Shown here: positions 26,979-35,976 of the stretch, piece after piece | How positions within the stretch are numbered: the first letter of the stretch is position 1 | Layout of the letters: each line of letters starts with the position of its first letter | DNA from: an uncultured Clostridia bacterium | GTDB taxonomy: Bacteria; Bacillota_A; Clostridia; TANB77; CAG-508 | Direction: 5' to 3' | Assembly (NCBI GenBank): GCA_947624725.1 | Contig: CANQLP010000002.1 | Coordinates: 62,001-126,000 of the forward strand | Length of the DNA: 64,000 nt | Translations under genes and position numbers: made by a program | Notes under the pieces: generated by a model | Seen by the model: only the letters and a program-made list of their open reading frames with translations | Database searches by the model: none | What the model was told of the DNA's origin: nothing

Positions 26979-27502
26979 TTAAAGATGGAGTAGGAGGAGC
27001 TAATACATTAACAGGCTTAGCATTTGAAGGTAAAACAGATTTAGCTACTTTCTTAAATAAACAAAAAGGATATAAAGTAGATAAGGACAAAGTATATTAT
27101 AAAGATGAACTAGTGGCTAGAGTATTTAAGAAACACCAATTTTATAGTTTCTTGGAAGAATATAATATAAACTGGAAGGAAATAATATCAAAACAATTAT
27201 TACCAGATGATTGCATTTATGTTATAGTTGATAATACTCTTTTTATCATAGAATGTAAATTTCAACAAGTTGCAGGTTCAGTAGATGAAAAATTGCAGAC
27301 ATGCGATTTTAAAAAGAAACAGTATCAAAAATTGTTATCAAGAGTAAATATAGAAGTAGAGTATGTCTATCTTTTAAGTGAGTGGTTTAGGAAACCACAA
27401 TACAAAGATGTATTAGACTATATAATAAGTGTAAGATGTCAATATTACTTTGAATACATACCATTGAAAAAATTGGGATTACCAGTTCCAGAAGAAAATT
27501 AA
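26975..27502 (+). CDS. Type II restriction endonuclease, PD-(D/E)XK
   Basis: 175 residues, translationally coupled to the methylase before it. GGANTLTGLAFEGKTDL at the start is common in small type II nucleases, and CIYVIVDNTLFIIECKFQQ gives D then E-C-K, the PD-(D/E)XK metal site (about residues 88-103). With two Dam-like methylases alongside, cleavage of unmethylated GATC is inferred. It is clearly shorter than R.DpnII (about 290), so it may be a different nuclease lineage with the same target. Confidence 0.8.
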   Translation: MIKDGVGGANTLTGLAFEGKTDLATFLNKQKGYKVDKDKVYYKDELVARVFKKHQFYSFLEEYNINWKEIISKQLLPDDCIYVIVDNTLFIIECKFQQVAGSVDEKLQTCDFKKKQYQKLLSRVNIEVEYVYLLSEWFRKPQYKDVLDYIISVRCQYYFEYIPLKKLGLPVPEEN

Positions 27503-27523
27503 TAATCAAAGAGAAAGATTGTG

Positions 27524-27552
27524 GGGGCAACTTTTATTAGTTGTCCTTTTAT
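27524..27552 (+). terminator. Terminator of the DpnII-like operon
   Basis: GGGCAACT-TTTATT-AGTTGTCC hairpin followed by TTTTAT, directly after the nuclease. Confidence 0.7.
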
Positions 27553-27575
27553 GTTTTCTAGAAGGAGGAATGAAT

Positions 27576-27734
27576 TTGAAACATAAACCAGAACAATTTG
27601 AGCTAGAAGAGACAACGATATTAAGGCTTACACGCTCATGCCCAGAAGACGAACCAAAATATCCTAGCATAAAAAATCCTACACAAATCCACAAAGTTTG
27701 CAAAATGCGAGAAAATGTGCTATTATTAACATAA
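27576..27734 (+). CDS. Small hypothetical protein
   Basis: 52 residues from a TTG placed seven bases after AAGGAGG (an ATG at 27570 is too close to the ribosome site). Sequence starts MKHKPEQFELEETTILRLT and has a CPEDEPKYPSIKNPTQIHK middle; no known domain. It precedes the FGE-like gene by about 50 bases and may belong to its transcript. Confidence 0.45.
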   Translation: MKHKPEQFELEETTILRLTRSCPEDEPKYPSIKNPTQIHKVCKMRENVLLLT

Positions 27735-27786
27735 TAGCAAGAAGCTATGTAGAAACCGAAAAAATATAACAAGGAGAAAAAAGCTT

Positions 27787-28830
27787 ATGAAAAATCGGTA
27801 TTGCAAATTAGTACTTGAGGCAGAAGAGGGCATAATCTTCGAAACCTCAGAAGGAGAAAATGGAGAGTTAATTATCAAGGCTTCGCTTCTAAATACCAAC
27901 GAAGAGGAGAGTTATTTGGAAAGCCAAGACAACACTTCTTATGAAGCTACCAATTCAGAAAGCTTAGATAGTTCTGAAGCTAGCAATGAAACATCAGAAA
28001 TTTCAGAAACATCAGAATCATCTGAGCTTTCTTGCAATTATGAAACACCACCAATTCCAGATGGATACAAGCATATTTGTGGAGAGTGGAACGACGGCTT
28101 TGTAATTGAAAGAAGCTTGGATGGTAGTCAGTTTGTATGGATTCCTGTTGGAAGCCTAGACCCTGATGGAACACTTAATGGCAAAGATTTTTCAGAAAAA
28201 TTTGGCAGAAGAAACTATCAGAAAGATGACTTTTCTGAGTCTGGATTTCATGAAGAGTTAACGGATGAACTTGTATTACAGATTGAAAGCGTTGAGAAAT
28301 ATGGCGGATTTTATATTTCTCGTTATAACATTTCTGAAAACAAGAAAACCCGTAAGCTACAGTCGGTAAAAGGAGCTATGCCATTGGTAAACATCGGGTT
28401 TTATGGTACCATGCAATCAGCATCTGAAATAGAAGCTACTGAAGCAGTTAAAAGTCATCTGATTTTTGGTGCAGAATATGATTCTGTATTAGCATGGCTT
28501 ATCAAATCAGGTGCTAAAACTCTTAATGAAATTGCAGAAAATTCTTCTAGTTGGGGCAACTTCTGGAATTATGATGAATGGGGGTGGAACCCGAAGGGAA
28601 TGCCTGAAACAGGAAGCTCTGAAGAATGGAAAGCCAATAACATTTATGATTTAGCGGGACAAGTAGCGGTATGGACACAGGAAGAATGGGGAGATGGTAA
28701 GTTCCATGTTATTCGTAATCGATGCTGTGTTATTCCTGATGATGAAACTACTGTGGCATATCGTGACTATAGCTTTTCAGATTATGGCTCACCCATATTT
28801 GGATTCCGTGTTGGACTTTATATAAAATGA
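27787..28830 (+). CDS. FGE/C-type-lectin-fold protein, phage-tail or variable-protein like
   Basis: 347 residues. A Ser/Glu-rich linker (about 40-85) leads to a formylglycine-generating-enzyme-like domain: FVWIPVG, GGFYISRYNIS, KANNIYDLAGQVAVWTQEEW and a terminal SPIFGFRVGLYIK. The family's end normally reads R-G-G...GFRVAL and in some relatives is the target region of diversity-generating retroelements; the segment before GFRVGL (VIRNRCC to SFSDYG) departs from the usual pattern. No reverse transcriptase is in the window. GC content and codon choice are higher than in neighbours, suggesting transfer. It contains an in-frame CGG as codon 4 (27796-27798); reading it as CGGT would hit TAG four codons later. 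Confidence 0.75.
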   Translation: MKNRYCKLVLEAEEGIIFETSEGENGELIIKASLLNTNEEESYLESQDNTSYEATNSESLDSSEASNETSEISETSESSELSCNYETPPIPDGYKHICGEWNDGFVIERSLDGSQFVWIPVGSLDPDGTLNGKDFSEKFGRRNYQKDDFSESGFHEELTDELVLQIESVEKYGGFYISRYNISENKKTRKLQSVKGAMPLVNIGFYGTMQSASEIEATEAVKSHLIFGAEYDSVLAWLIKSGAKTLNEIAENSSSWGNFWNYDEWGWNPKGMPETGSSEEWKANNIYDLAGQVAVWTQEEWGDGKFHVIRNRCCVIPDDETTVAYRDYSFSDYGSPIFGFRVGLYIK

Positions 28831-28879
28831 TACGAAATCTGCTAAATTAACCTAATTCATTTTCAAGTACAAGAAAAGG

Positions 28880-28916
28880 AAGAGAATCTAAAATTTTAGA
28901 TTCTTTTTCTTTTTGA
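28880..28916 (+). terminator. Terminator of the FGE-like gene
   Basis: AGAATCTAAA and TTTAGATTCT arms followed by TTTTCTTTTT. Confidence 0.85.
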
Positions 28917-28968
28917 AATAAATAAGAGACAGCCTATACGAATAAACTATTGCTAAGGAGGTATTTTT

Positions 28969-29203
28969 ATGGGAGCAAGGGGACTAGACTTCAAACACAA
29001 AGAAGTAATAAACATCACAGACGGAAGGAGACTTCGGATATGTACAAGATGTAACGGCAGACTTAGAATCAGGAATTATTACCTCTATCATAGTACCAGG
29101 AACCAACAGCAAACTTAGCATATTTGCAGGAAACAACGAAATCGTAATTCCATGGAAAAATATAAAATGCATAGGAGATGAAATCATTCTCGTAGAAATA
29201 TAA
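28969..29203 (+). CDS. ylmC: YlmC/YmxH-family sporulation protein, PRC-barrel (one CGGN site)
   Basis: A 77-residue PRC-barrel protein of the YlmC/YmxH sporulation family. MGARGLDFKHKEVINITDGRRL-GYVQDV is interrupted in the conventional frame by CGG at 29035-29037 (codon 23); skipping its C gives the expected glycine and continues ITSIIVPG, AGNNEIVIPWKNIKCIGDEIILVEI to TAA at 29201-29203. The later part matches the family from end to end, and in the unshifted frame the product would be a 26-residue stub. AAGGAGG stands before the ATG. Confidence 0.9.
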
Positions 29204-29247
29204 CAAAAATACAACTGTAACTAAAAAAACTAATTTTATTCACAGTA

Positions 29248-29277
29248 TGGACATAATGGGCATATATAATGTATAAT
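29248..29277 (+). promoter_or_regulatory. Promoter of the two-component operon
   Basis: TGGACA (29248-29253) and TATAAT (29272-29277), 18 bases apart; a second TATAAT at 29265-29270 overlaps. Confidence 0.5.
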
Positions 29278-29305
29278 ATAATTGTATTTAAGGAGGACAA
29301 GCTAT

Positions 29306-29981
29306 ATGAATACTACTATTTTAGTTGTAGATGATGAACAAAGAATGAGAACTCTTTTAAAAGACTTTTTAATGAAAAAAAATTATCAAATCCTAGAAGC
29401 TAAGGATCGGAGAAGAAGCAATAGAAATATTTAATGAAAAGCAAGAGCAAATAAATCTTATTTTGTTAGATGTAATGATGCCAAAACTAGACGGGTGGTC
29501 AGTATTAAGACAAATAAGACAAACATCAAATATACCAGTCATAATGCTTACAGCAAGAGGAGAAGAACAAGATGAACTATTTGGGTTTGAACTAGGAGTT
29601 GACGAATACATTTCAAAACCATTTAGCCCTAAAATTCTTGTAGCGAGAGTAGAAGCAATACTAAAAAGAACAACACCAACTGCTAAATCAGTAGAAGATG
29701 TAGGTGGAATAGAAATAGATGCAGAAGGAAGAACAGTAAAAATAGATGGAAAAGTAGTAGAAATGAGCTTAAGAGAATATGAACTTTTAAAATATCTAAT
29801 AGATAATACAGGAATTGCTCTTTCTAGAGATAAGATATTAAATAATGTTTGGAACTACGACTATTATGGAGATTCTAGAACGATAGATAGTCATATAAAA
29901 AAGATAAGACATAAGCTTGGCAAAAAAGGTAAATATATAAAAACTATGAGAGGTATAGGATATAAATTTGAAGTTAAATAG
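29306..29981 (+). CDS. OmpR/PhoB-family response regulator (one CGGN site)
   Basis: Transcription factor of 224 residues with a receiver domain (LVVDDEQRMR; phospho-acceptor Asp in ILLDVMMPKLDGW; ITVIMLTARG and YISKPFSP) and a C-terminal winged helix (MSLREYELLKYLI, DSRTIDSHIKKIRHKLG). CGG at 29408-29410 (codon 35) breaks the frame; skipping its C restores EAKD-GEEAIEIF, a nearly invariant D-G-x-x-A-L/I motif of receivers. The downstream kinase starts inside its end (14-base overlap), and both genes form one operon. Confidence 0.94.
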
Positions 29982-31485
29982 TAAAAATATAATCAATAAT
30001 ATAAAAAGTAAATTTCAGAGCATAAGAGTAAAACTATTTTTAAGTTTAAGTATAACAGTTATCGTAATAATAGTTTTTCTTATATTAATCAATAGTATTG
30101 GACTTGAAGCATATTATATTTATTCTAAAGAAGCTGTTTTACTTAGGACATATAATGCAATAAATGGATATTATAATGGAGAAATAAGAGAAGGTAATAT
30201 AGAAACAGAACTTGAAAAATTGTCTTTAAGTAACGATTTCGACATACTGATTAAAACAGATAAAGGAATATATGCATCAAGCAAAGACTTTTTATCATCA
30301 CTTAATTTATTTGATGATACGGTAGATTTGGAAAAAACTATAGAGCAAGATATATTATATGATGACAAAAATGTAGAAATAAAAAGAACAACAGATAGAG
30401 AAACTGAATTGTCATTTATATTACTTTCAGCAAATCTTGATAGTGGTTATGAACTATATATAAGAGTTGCAGTAGCACCGATACAAGCAAGTGCAAGAAC
30501 TTCTAATAGACTTCTAATCATTATGGGATGTTTTACAATTGTTATAGGAGGAATTATAGTTTTAGCAATATCAAAGAAATTTACATCTCCAATTGAAGAA
30601 TTGAACAGCATAACAAAGGAAATATCAGAACTTAACTTTGAACATAAATACGAAGTGAATAATTCAGAAGATGAAATAAATAATCTTGGAAAGAATATAA
30701 ATGCCATGTCAAAAACGCTAGAGGCAACAATAAAAGAACTTAAGAAATCAAATATTGAGCTTGAAAAAGACATAGAAGAAAAATCGAAGACAGATGAAAT
30801 GAGAAAACAATTTATATCAGATGTATCGCACGAATTGAAAACACCAATTGCTTTAATACAAGGATATGCAGAAGGACTTGTAGAGAATGTAGCAGAGGAT
30901 GAAGAAAGCAGAAAATTCTATGCAGAGGTTATCTTAGATGAATCAAATAAAATGGATATACTAGTAAAAAAATTGCTAGAATTGATGAAATTAGAGTATG
31001 GAAAAAATACATTGACACCTACAAGATTTAATATATCTGAATTAATAAAAGAAGTTATAAGAAAATCAAAGAAATTGTTAGATGAAAACAATATAAATAT
31101 TGAATTTTCAGCTGAAGAAATATTTGTATTGGCAGACGAATTCTATACAGAGCAAGTATTTAACAACTATTTTACAAATGCAATAAAAAATGCTTCAGAA
31201 GTCGATGGAAAGAAAGTAATAAAAATAACTTATAAAAAAGAAGAAACAAAGCTAAGAATATCTGTATTTAATACAGGTGAAAATATAGAAGAAGAAAATT
31301 TAAATAGAATCTGGAATAGATTTTATAAAGTAGATTCTTCGAGAAATAGAGAAAATGGTGGTACAGGAATAGGACTAGCACTTGTAAAAGCGATAATGAC
31401 TAATATAGGAAATAAGTATGGAGTAGAAAATAAAGAAAATGGTGTTGAGTTTTACTTTGAATTAGATTTAGATATGAAAAATTAA
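29968..31485 (+). CDS. Sensor histidine kinase
   Basis: 505 residues, membrane bound. TM1 about residues 20-42, an extracytoplasmic domain of about 130 residues, TM2 about 175-198, HAMP (SKKFTSPIEELNSI), HisKA with the phospho-accepting His in FISDVSHELKTPIALI (about 287), and HATPase with N box (NYFTNAIKNASE), G1 and G2 (ENGGTGIGLALVKAI). The start is TTG at 29968 within the regulator gene. The architecture is similar to VanS/PhoR-like kinases; the signal is unknown. Confidence 0.92.
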   Translation: MKLNSKNIINNIKSKFQSIRVKLFLSLSITVIVIIVFLILINSIGLEAYYIYSKEAVLLRTYNAINGYYNGEIREGNIETELEKLSLSNDFDILIKTDKGIYASSKDFLSSLNLFDDTVDLEKTIEQDILYDDKNVEIKRTTDRETELSFILLSANLDSGYELYIRVAVAPIQASARTSNRLLIIMGCFTIVIGGIIVLAISKKFTSPIEELNSITKEISELNFEHKYEVNNSEDEINNLGKNINAMSKTLEATIKELKKSNIELEKDIEEKSKTDEMRKQFISDVSHELKTPIALIQGYAEGLVENVAEDEESRKFYAEVILDESNKMDILVKKLLELMKLEYGKNTLTPTRFNISELIKEVIRKSKKLLDENNINIEFSAEEIFVLADEFYTEQVFNNYFTNAIKNASEVDGKKVIKITYKKEETKLRISVFNTGENIEEENLNRIWNRFYKVDSSRNRENGGTGIGLALVKAIMTNIGNKYGVENKENGVEFYFELDLDMKN

Positions 31486-31495
31486 GATGATTAAA

Positions 31496-31535
31496 TAAAG
31501 CTCTATGTGAATCTTCAAATTCATATAGGGCTTTA
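31496..31535 (+). terminator. Terminator of the two-component operon
   Basis: AAAGCTCTATGTGAAT and ATTCATATAGGGCTTT form a 16-base, nearly perfect stem. Confidence 0.75.
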
Positions 31536-31540
31536 CATAA

Positions 31541-31569
31541 TTGACATTTTATAAAAAATTTAGTATAAT
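31541..31569 (+). promoter_or_regulatory. Promoter of the repeat-protein gene
   Basis: Perfect TTGACA (31541-31546) and TATAAT (31564-31569) with 17-base spacing. Confidence 0.85.
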
Positions 31570-31605
31570 ATAAACTGAATTTAGTTATTGTAAAAGAGGT
31601 AAAAA

Positions 31606-33378
31606 ATGAAATTAAGAGAAGAAGATATTGCAAAAAGATATTTAGAATTTTTAGAAAAAAATAATAGAAAACCGAGGGCATGTTTTTGTAAAAATGGGAA
31701 AAAATTATCTTTAAAAGATCTTGAGCCAGAGCAGAAAAGAGAGATAAATTTATATCTAAAGGCTCAAAAATATCAATTACTTACTTTTATGCCAAAAGAC
31801 GCATCAGAAGAATATAAAGATACAATAAAGAAGATTAGAGAACTATTAAGGGAAATAACAATCAAAAAAGATTTAGAACAAGCACAGGAGTATTTAAAAT
31901 TTATAGAAGAAAATGGAAGAGAGCCAAGTGGTGCCTTTGCCCAAAAAGGAAAAACTATTAAATCAAAATATTTGACAGAAAGTCAAAAGGCAGAGAAATT
32001 ATTATATAATAGATGGAGAAATTGTAATATAAATCTTATATATCAACAAAATCTATATGAAAGTATAGAAAAAGTACCAGAAGAATATAGAGAAATAGTT
32101 GCTAAAGTAAGAGAAGTATATAAAGAACTAGAGAGAAAAAAGTATGATAGTGTAATAGATGAATATATAGAATATGTGAAAAAGAATAAAAGGTATCCAA
32201 GAAGTTGCTCTTATGATAATCATAAGCAACTAACAATGGAAGAAATGACAGAGGAACAACGAAAAGAAGTAAGGCTATATCAGAAGTTATACTCAACTGG
32301 GTTAAGAGAAATAATAATTCTTTGCGAGGGAAAAACATTAGATGAAATACCAAATCAATACAAACATATAGCAAGCAAAATAATTGAATTAAATGCATTA
32401 ATGAATCCAAAAGGAGAGCTACAATTAGCCTACGATTATGTGGATTTTGTAAAGAAGAATAAAAGAAGACCAAAAAGGGCTTTTTATGAAAATCGCAAGG
32501 TAGTTTCTAGAAGTGTTCTTACAGATGAACAAAGAGAAGAAATAAAGTTCAAAGAAAAGCTAGATAAGTCAGGAATTTGGAAGAAATTGTTAGAATATAA
32601 GGAGGAAGAAGAAGAGAAAATACCAGAGGAATACAAAGAAATTGTAAGAATGCTAAAATCAGCTGATTTAATTGTAGATGCAAATTCAAGAGGAATACTA
32701 AAATATATTGAATTTATAGAAAAAAATGGTAGATTACCAAGAGGAAATTTTTCAGACAATAATAAAGAATCAAAAGCATATAATTTAAATTTGACAGACG
32801 AACAGAAAGAAGAAAGAAACATATATACAACATGGGTAAATAGTTCAGTTCATTATCTTTTACTAAAATATAATGGACAAGATATATCAAATGTACCAGA
32901 AGAATATAGAGAGACAATAGGAAAGATTAGAAAGTTATATGCTGAAATAGATAAAAAAACAGAACTTGATTTGATGAATAAGTATATAAGCTTCATAGAA
33001 AAGAATGGAAGAAAACCAAGAAAAGATTTTTATGAAACAGGAACAAGAATTATAAAGCAAAATCTAACAGACGAAGAAATTGCAGAATTAAACTTATATA
33101 GAAAAACATTTAAAAAAGGTATTGCGAAGAAAATAGAAAGATTAAATGTAGAGAATTTAGATGACATACCTGAAGAATATAGAGAAGCAATTTCTAAACT
33201 AAGAAAAATAAAGCTAGTAGGGGATGGCAAATTACATAACAAATTAGAATCGATTAAAGAGTTAAGAGAAGCAAAATCTGAAAGAGATAATGCACAAGAG
33301 ATAAATTTAAAAGCCAAAGAGCTGGAAAATGAAGTAAGAGAGAAAACAGAACAAGAAGTTAATAAAGAAAAGGAATAA
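31606..33378 (+). CDS. Six-repeat protein of unknown function
   Basis: 590 residues made of six tandem units of about 90 residues, starting near residues 4, 93, 181, 272, 361 and 454. Each unit reads Y-x-x-F-I-E-K-N-G-R-x-P-R-x-x-F, then L-T-x-E-Q-K-x-E-x-x-L-Y, and ends P-E-E-Y-R-E-I-V-x-K-I-R-x-L. The units are very basic and helical, faintly reminiscent of helicase-associated or DNA-binding repeats, but I do not recognise them. A charged coiled-coil tail (about 545-590) follows. No signal peptide or TM segment. It has a perfect promoter and its own terminator. Confidence 0.8.
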   Translation: MKLREEDIAKRYLEFLEKNNRKPRACFCKNGKKLSLKDLEPEQKREINLYLKAQKYQLLTFMPKDASEEYKDTIKKIRELLREITIKKDLEQAQEYLKFIEENGREPSGAFAQKGKTIKSKYLTESQKAEKLLYNRWRNCNINLIYQQNLYESIEKVPEEYREIVAKVREVYKELERKKYDSVIDEYIEYVKKNKRYPRSCSYDNHKQLTMEEMTEEQRKEVRLYQKLYSTGLREIIILCEGKTLDEIPNQYKHIASKIIELNALMNPKGELQLAYDYVDFVKKNKRRPKRAFYENRKVVSRSVLTDEQREEIKFKEKLDKSGIWKKLLEYKEEEEEKIPEEYKEIVRMLKSADLIVDANSRGILKYIEFIEKNGRLPRGNFSDNNKESKAYNLNLTDEQKEERNIYTTWVNSSVHYLLLKYNGQDISNVPEEYRETIGKIRKLYAEIDKKTELDLMNKYISFIEKNGRKPRKDFYETGTRIIKQNLTDEEIAELNLYRKTFKKGIAKKIERLNVENLDDIPEEYREAISKLRKIKLVGDGKLHNKLESIKELREAKSERDNAQEINLKAKELENEVREKTEQEVNKEKE

Positions 33379-33385
33379 TGAAAAG

Positions 33386-33430
33386 AAGCGCAAATTTTAA
33401 AAATAAATTTAAAATTTGTGCTTTGTTTTT
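33386..33430. terminator. Bidirectional terminator, repeat protein / gerA operon
   Basis: AGCGCAAATTTTA and TAAAATTTGTGCT arms with T runs on both strands, between convergent genes. Confidence 0.8.
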
Positions 33431-33591
33431 TAAATTATTACTACAATGCAAGGACTAAGAAGAGATACAAATGCTAATATCGTGATTATAATTCCAGCAG
33501 TTTTGTTGGAATTATTTTTATATTCATAAATTGCATACCCTAGAGTTCTAAAAAAGACAAATATGCTCAATATTAAGATGATAAATATCAT
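33430..33591 (-). CDS. Small membrane protein at the end of the gerA operon
   Basis: A 53-residue ORF: MIFIILILSIFVFFRTLGYAI, a polar turn (YEYKNNSNKTA) and GIIITILAFVSLLSPCIVVII, i.e. two membrane helices. The start follows TTAGGAGGT and lies 24 bases after gerAC, so it belongs to that operon. Small two-helix proteins accompany some ger operons (GerD/GerAD-like); the function is not known. Confidence 0.65.
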   Translation of the reverse strand: MIFIILILSIFVFFRTLGYAIYEYKNNSNKTAGIIITILAFVSLLSPCIVVII

Positions 33592-33615
33592 AAATACCTC
33601 CTAAAAATTACAATA

Positions 33616-34853
33616 TTATGAGATTAAATAGCTTGATATTACTGAAATATTTGCATCTACCTTAAAGAAAGAATTTTTATAATTTTCAAGCCAGTCATAT
33701 TCTATCCAATCGTTCCATGTTGGAAAATACTTTACTGCATATCTTCCAAATAAATCAATATCTGCATTATAATTTTTTGAAATTTTGTATAAATAATCTT
33801 CTAGTTTAGCATTTATATAAGAAGTAGCATATTCTTCTATTAGCTTCAAATTATCCTTTTGCAAATAATTTGAGTCAGTATCTGTAGATAATAGTTTAGC
33901 ATTAAGTTTTACATTGACTGTGATAAAAGGAGAACCATTGATGATTTTTACATCTGATTTGGTGTTCTTATCTAATGTCAAATATAAATCTATTGTATTA
34001 TTTTCTTCAAAAGGACTAGGAATAGTTATAATACATTCTTCCATTTCATTTATTATAATTAGGTGGCAAAGGGTTTCAATCGAAGTAAGTTCTCCGAACT
34101 AAAGTATCGCCTTTGAAAACAGCAAGACCAACGACATCGATATTAGAGGAAGCGGTAGCATTATTTCCAGAGCCAGAAGTAGTTTCTCCAGCAATTGTAT
34201 CAGTATCAACATTAGAAGCACCAGATGCACTATCTTGATTTGTAGCACTAGATGTTATAGAACCTAAAATTGCAACAGGTTCTCCAAAAGTATCTGATAT
34301 AGCATCAAATACATTTGCAACTGTTATGTTTGCAGTATATCCTGTGTATTTACTAGAATTTGCAACTATTTCGTAATATTTTGCAGTTATGCTTTCAATT
34401 TCTGATTTTGAATTAGATAAGAAATCATAAGCAGTAGAACGGCTAACTGCAACATTACAATCTGGTCTTAATTCAACATTATTTATTAAAGTATATATAA
34501 TGTCCGAAATACCATTTGTTGCAACCTCCTCAGATATAACTAAAACCTTACAATGCGATAAATTTAATTTTTTACTTACGAAACCATTTGCAAGACTTAT
34601 ACCAGATTCTATTGATGAACATTCTATTGTATCAATTACTGTGTCAGCAGAGGTTGTAGAATCGCTATCAGATGAATTTTTTGAAGGAATAGATAATTGA
34701 AAGCTAACCTTTAAATCATTATTTTCGCCGTTTATCTACGCCAATTGCAACTACATAGGCTAAGTTATTAATATCTTGCTGAGTATAATAACCAGACACA
34801 GCAAAAGATACAAGAATTACTAGTACAAAGATAATGTTTATAATTCTATTCAA
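33616..34853 (-). CDS. gerAC: Spore germination receptor C subunit, GerAC-like (two CGGN sites)
   Basis: Lipoprotein-like subunit of the GerA nutrient germinant receptor, about 411 residues. Starts at TTG (34853) overlapping the gerAB end: MNRIINIIFVLVILVSFAVSGYYT, a signal sequence without the usual lipobox Cys. Two in-frame CGG triplets (34728-34730, codon 42; 34094-34096) break it. Skipping each C restores the family hallmarks VAIGVDK-GENNDLKVSFQL (consensus GIDKGEN) and AVFKGDTLV-GELTSIETLC (consensus F..-KLVG-L), and the C-terminal domain continues to 33616. The three pieces would otherwise be unrelated ORF fragments. Confidence 0.92.
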
Positions 34854-35955
34854 TAGTTTCTACTCCTTTCCTTAAAAGCTTCTTTTTCTTAAAATATGCA
34901 CGAATTAAGATAAATGAGGTTATAAAAAATACAAAAATTATAGATGCATATTTATATATTGTTGATTCAAATACATTTATATCAGACACAGAAGAAGGAA
35001 TTAAACTTATTGTAAAAAGAATGGCAGAAAAACAATATACAAGTTCTCTTTCAAATTTTACATTTGTAATCTTCTTAAAAGTATTTAAAGAAAAGTTCAT
35101 AGTTATAGCAAGATAATTGAAAATTGACATTATCCAAATCAAAATGAATATGGCATCAATTCTTCTAATAAATTCTCCAAAACTTATTCTTCTAGATAAT
35201 ATATATATAGATAAAGTGCTATTTATATTTGCTATTGCTGGAATTTGAAAAAGAAGAGCAATAATGCCAAGTACAAGATATATAGTGTATACAATAAGAG
35301 AAATAATTCCAGCTTTTTTAAAGTTTTTTGTATTACCAATATAAGGAATTAGAAATGGTGCTATAAACATACTGCTAAACGCAAAAATATTCCCAAGACC
35401 AGATATAAAAGTGTTAGACACTCCATATCCAAGTAAAGGCAAAGCTCTTTCTGGTATAAATGAAGAGAAAGAAGATATAAATATTATTATCATAGCTGTC
35501 AAAATAATAGGCATAGTAATTAAAGTAACTCTTGAAATTGCTTTAAAACCAATTAAATTCATAATTGCAGCAATCGTAATAAACATTAATATGACAAGCT
35601 CACGATCAATGTTTGGGAAATAGATTAAAATTAAGCTTTCTGCAAAAGTTCTAATAATGAGAGCAGAAATTGTAATAAAGTATATACAAACAAGTACACT
35701 AAAAATATTTTTAAATGTTTTGCCAAATGAAAATTCACAAATATCAATAAGGTCTTTTCCAGGGAAAAGTTCAAATATTTTTGCTGCAACATAAAAAACA
35801 AATAATGCAATTATAAATACATATATTAAGTTCAAAATAGTTGCAGATCCTGTAGATGCGATTAAGTGATTTGGCATGTTTAAAATTATATGAGAAATCA
35901 TAACTGTAATGATAACTGATGCAGTTTGTAATATACTCATTTTTGATTCATTCAT
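34846..35955 (-). CDS. gerAB: Spore germination receptor B subunit, GerAB
   Basis: Integral-membrane subunit of the germinant receptor, 369 residues with ten hydrophobic helices, an APC-superfamily transporter fold that binds the germinant. Family motifs include HIILNMPNHLI near the start and LLGYGVSNTFISGLGNIFAF. It lies 21 bases after gerAA and overlaps gerAC by eight bases. It needs no frame correction. Confidence 0.94.
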   Translation of the reverse strand: MNESKMSILQTASVIITVMISHIILNMPNHLIASTGSATILNLIYVFIIALFVFYVAAKIFELFPGKDLIDICEFSFGKTFKNIFSVLVCIYFITISALIIRTFAESLILIYFPNIDRELVILMFITIAAIMNLIGFKAISRVTLITMPIILTAMIIIFISSFSSFIPERALPLLGYGVSNTFISGLGNIFAFSSMFIAPFLIPYIGNTKNFKKAGIISLIVYTIYLVLGIIALLFQIPAIANINSTLSIYILSRRISFGEFIRRIDAIFILIWIMSIFNYLAITMNFSLNTFKKITNVKFERELVYCFSAILFTISLIPSSVSDINVFESTIYKYASIIFVFFITSFILIRAYFKKKKLLRKGVETIE

Positions 35956-35976
35956 ATTGATGATTAATCCTTTCTT

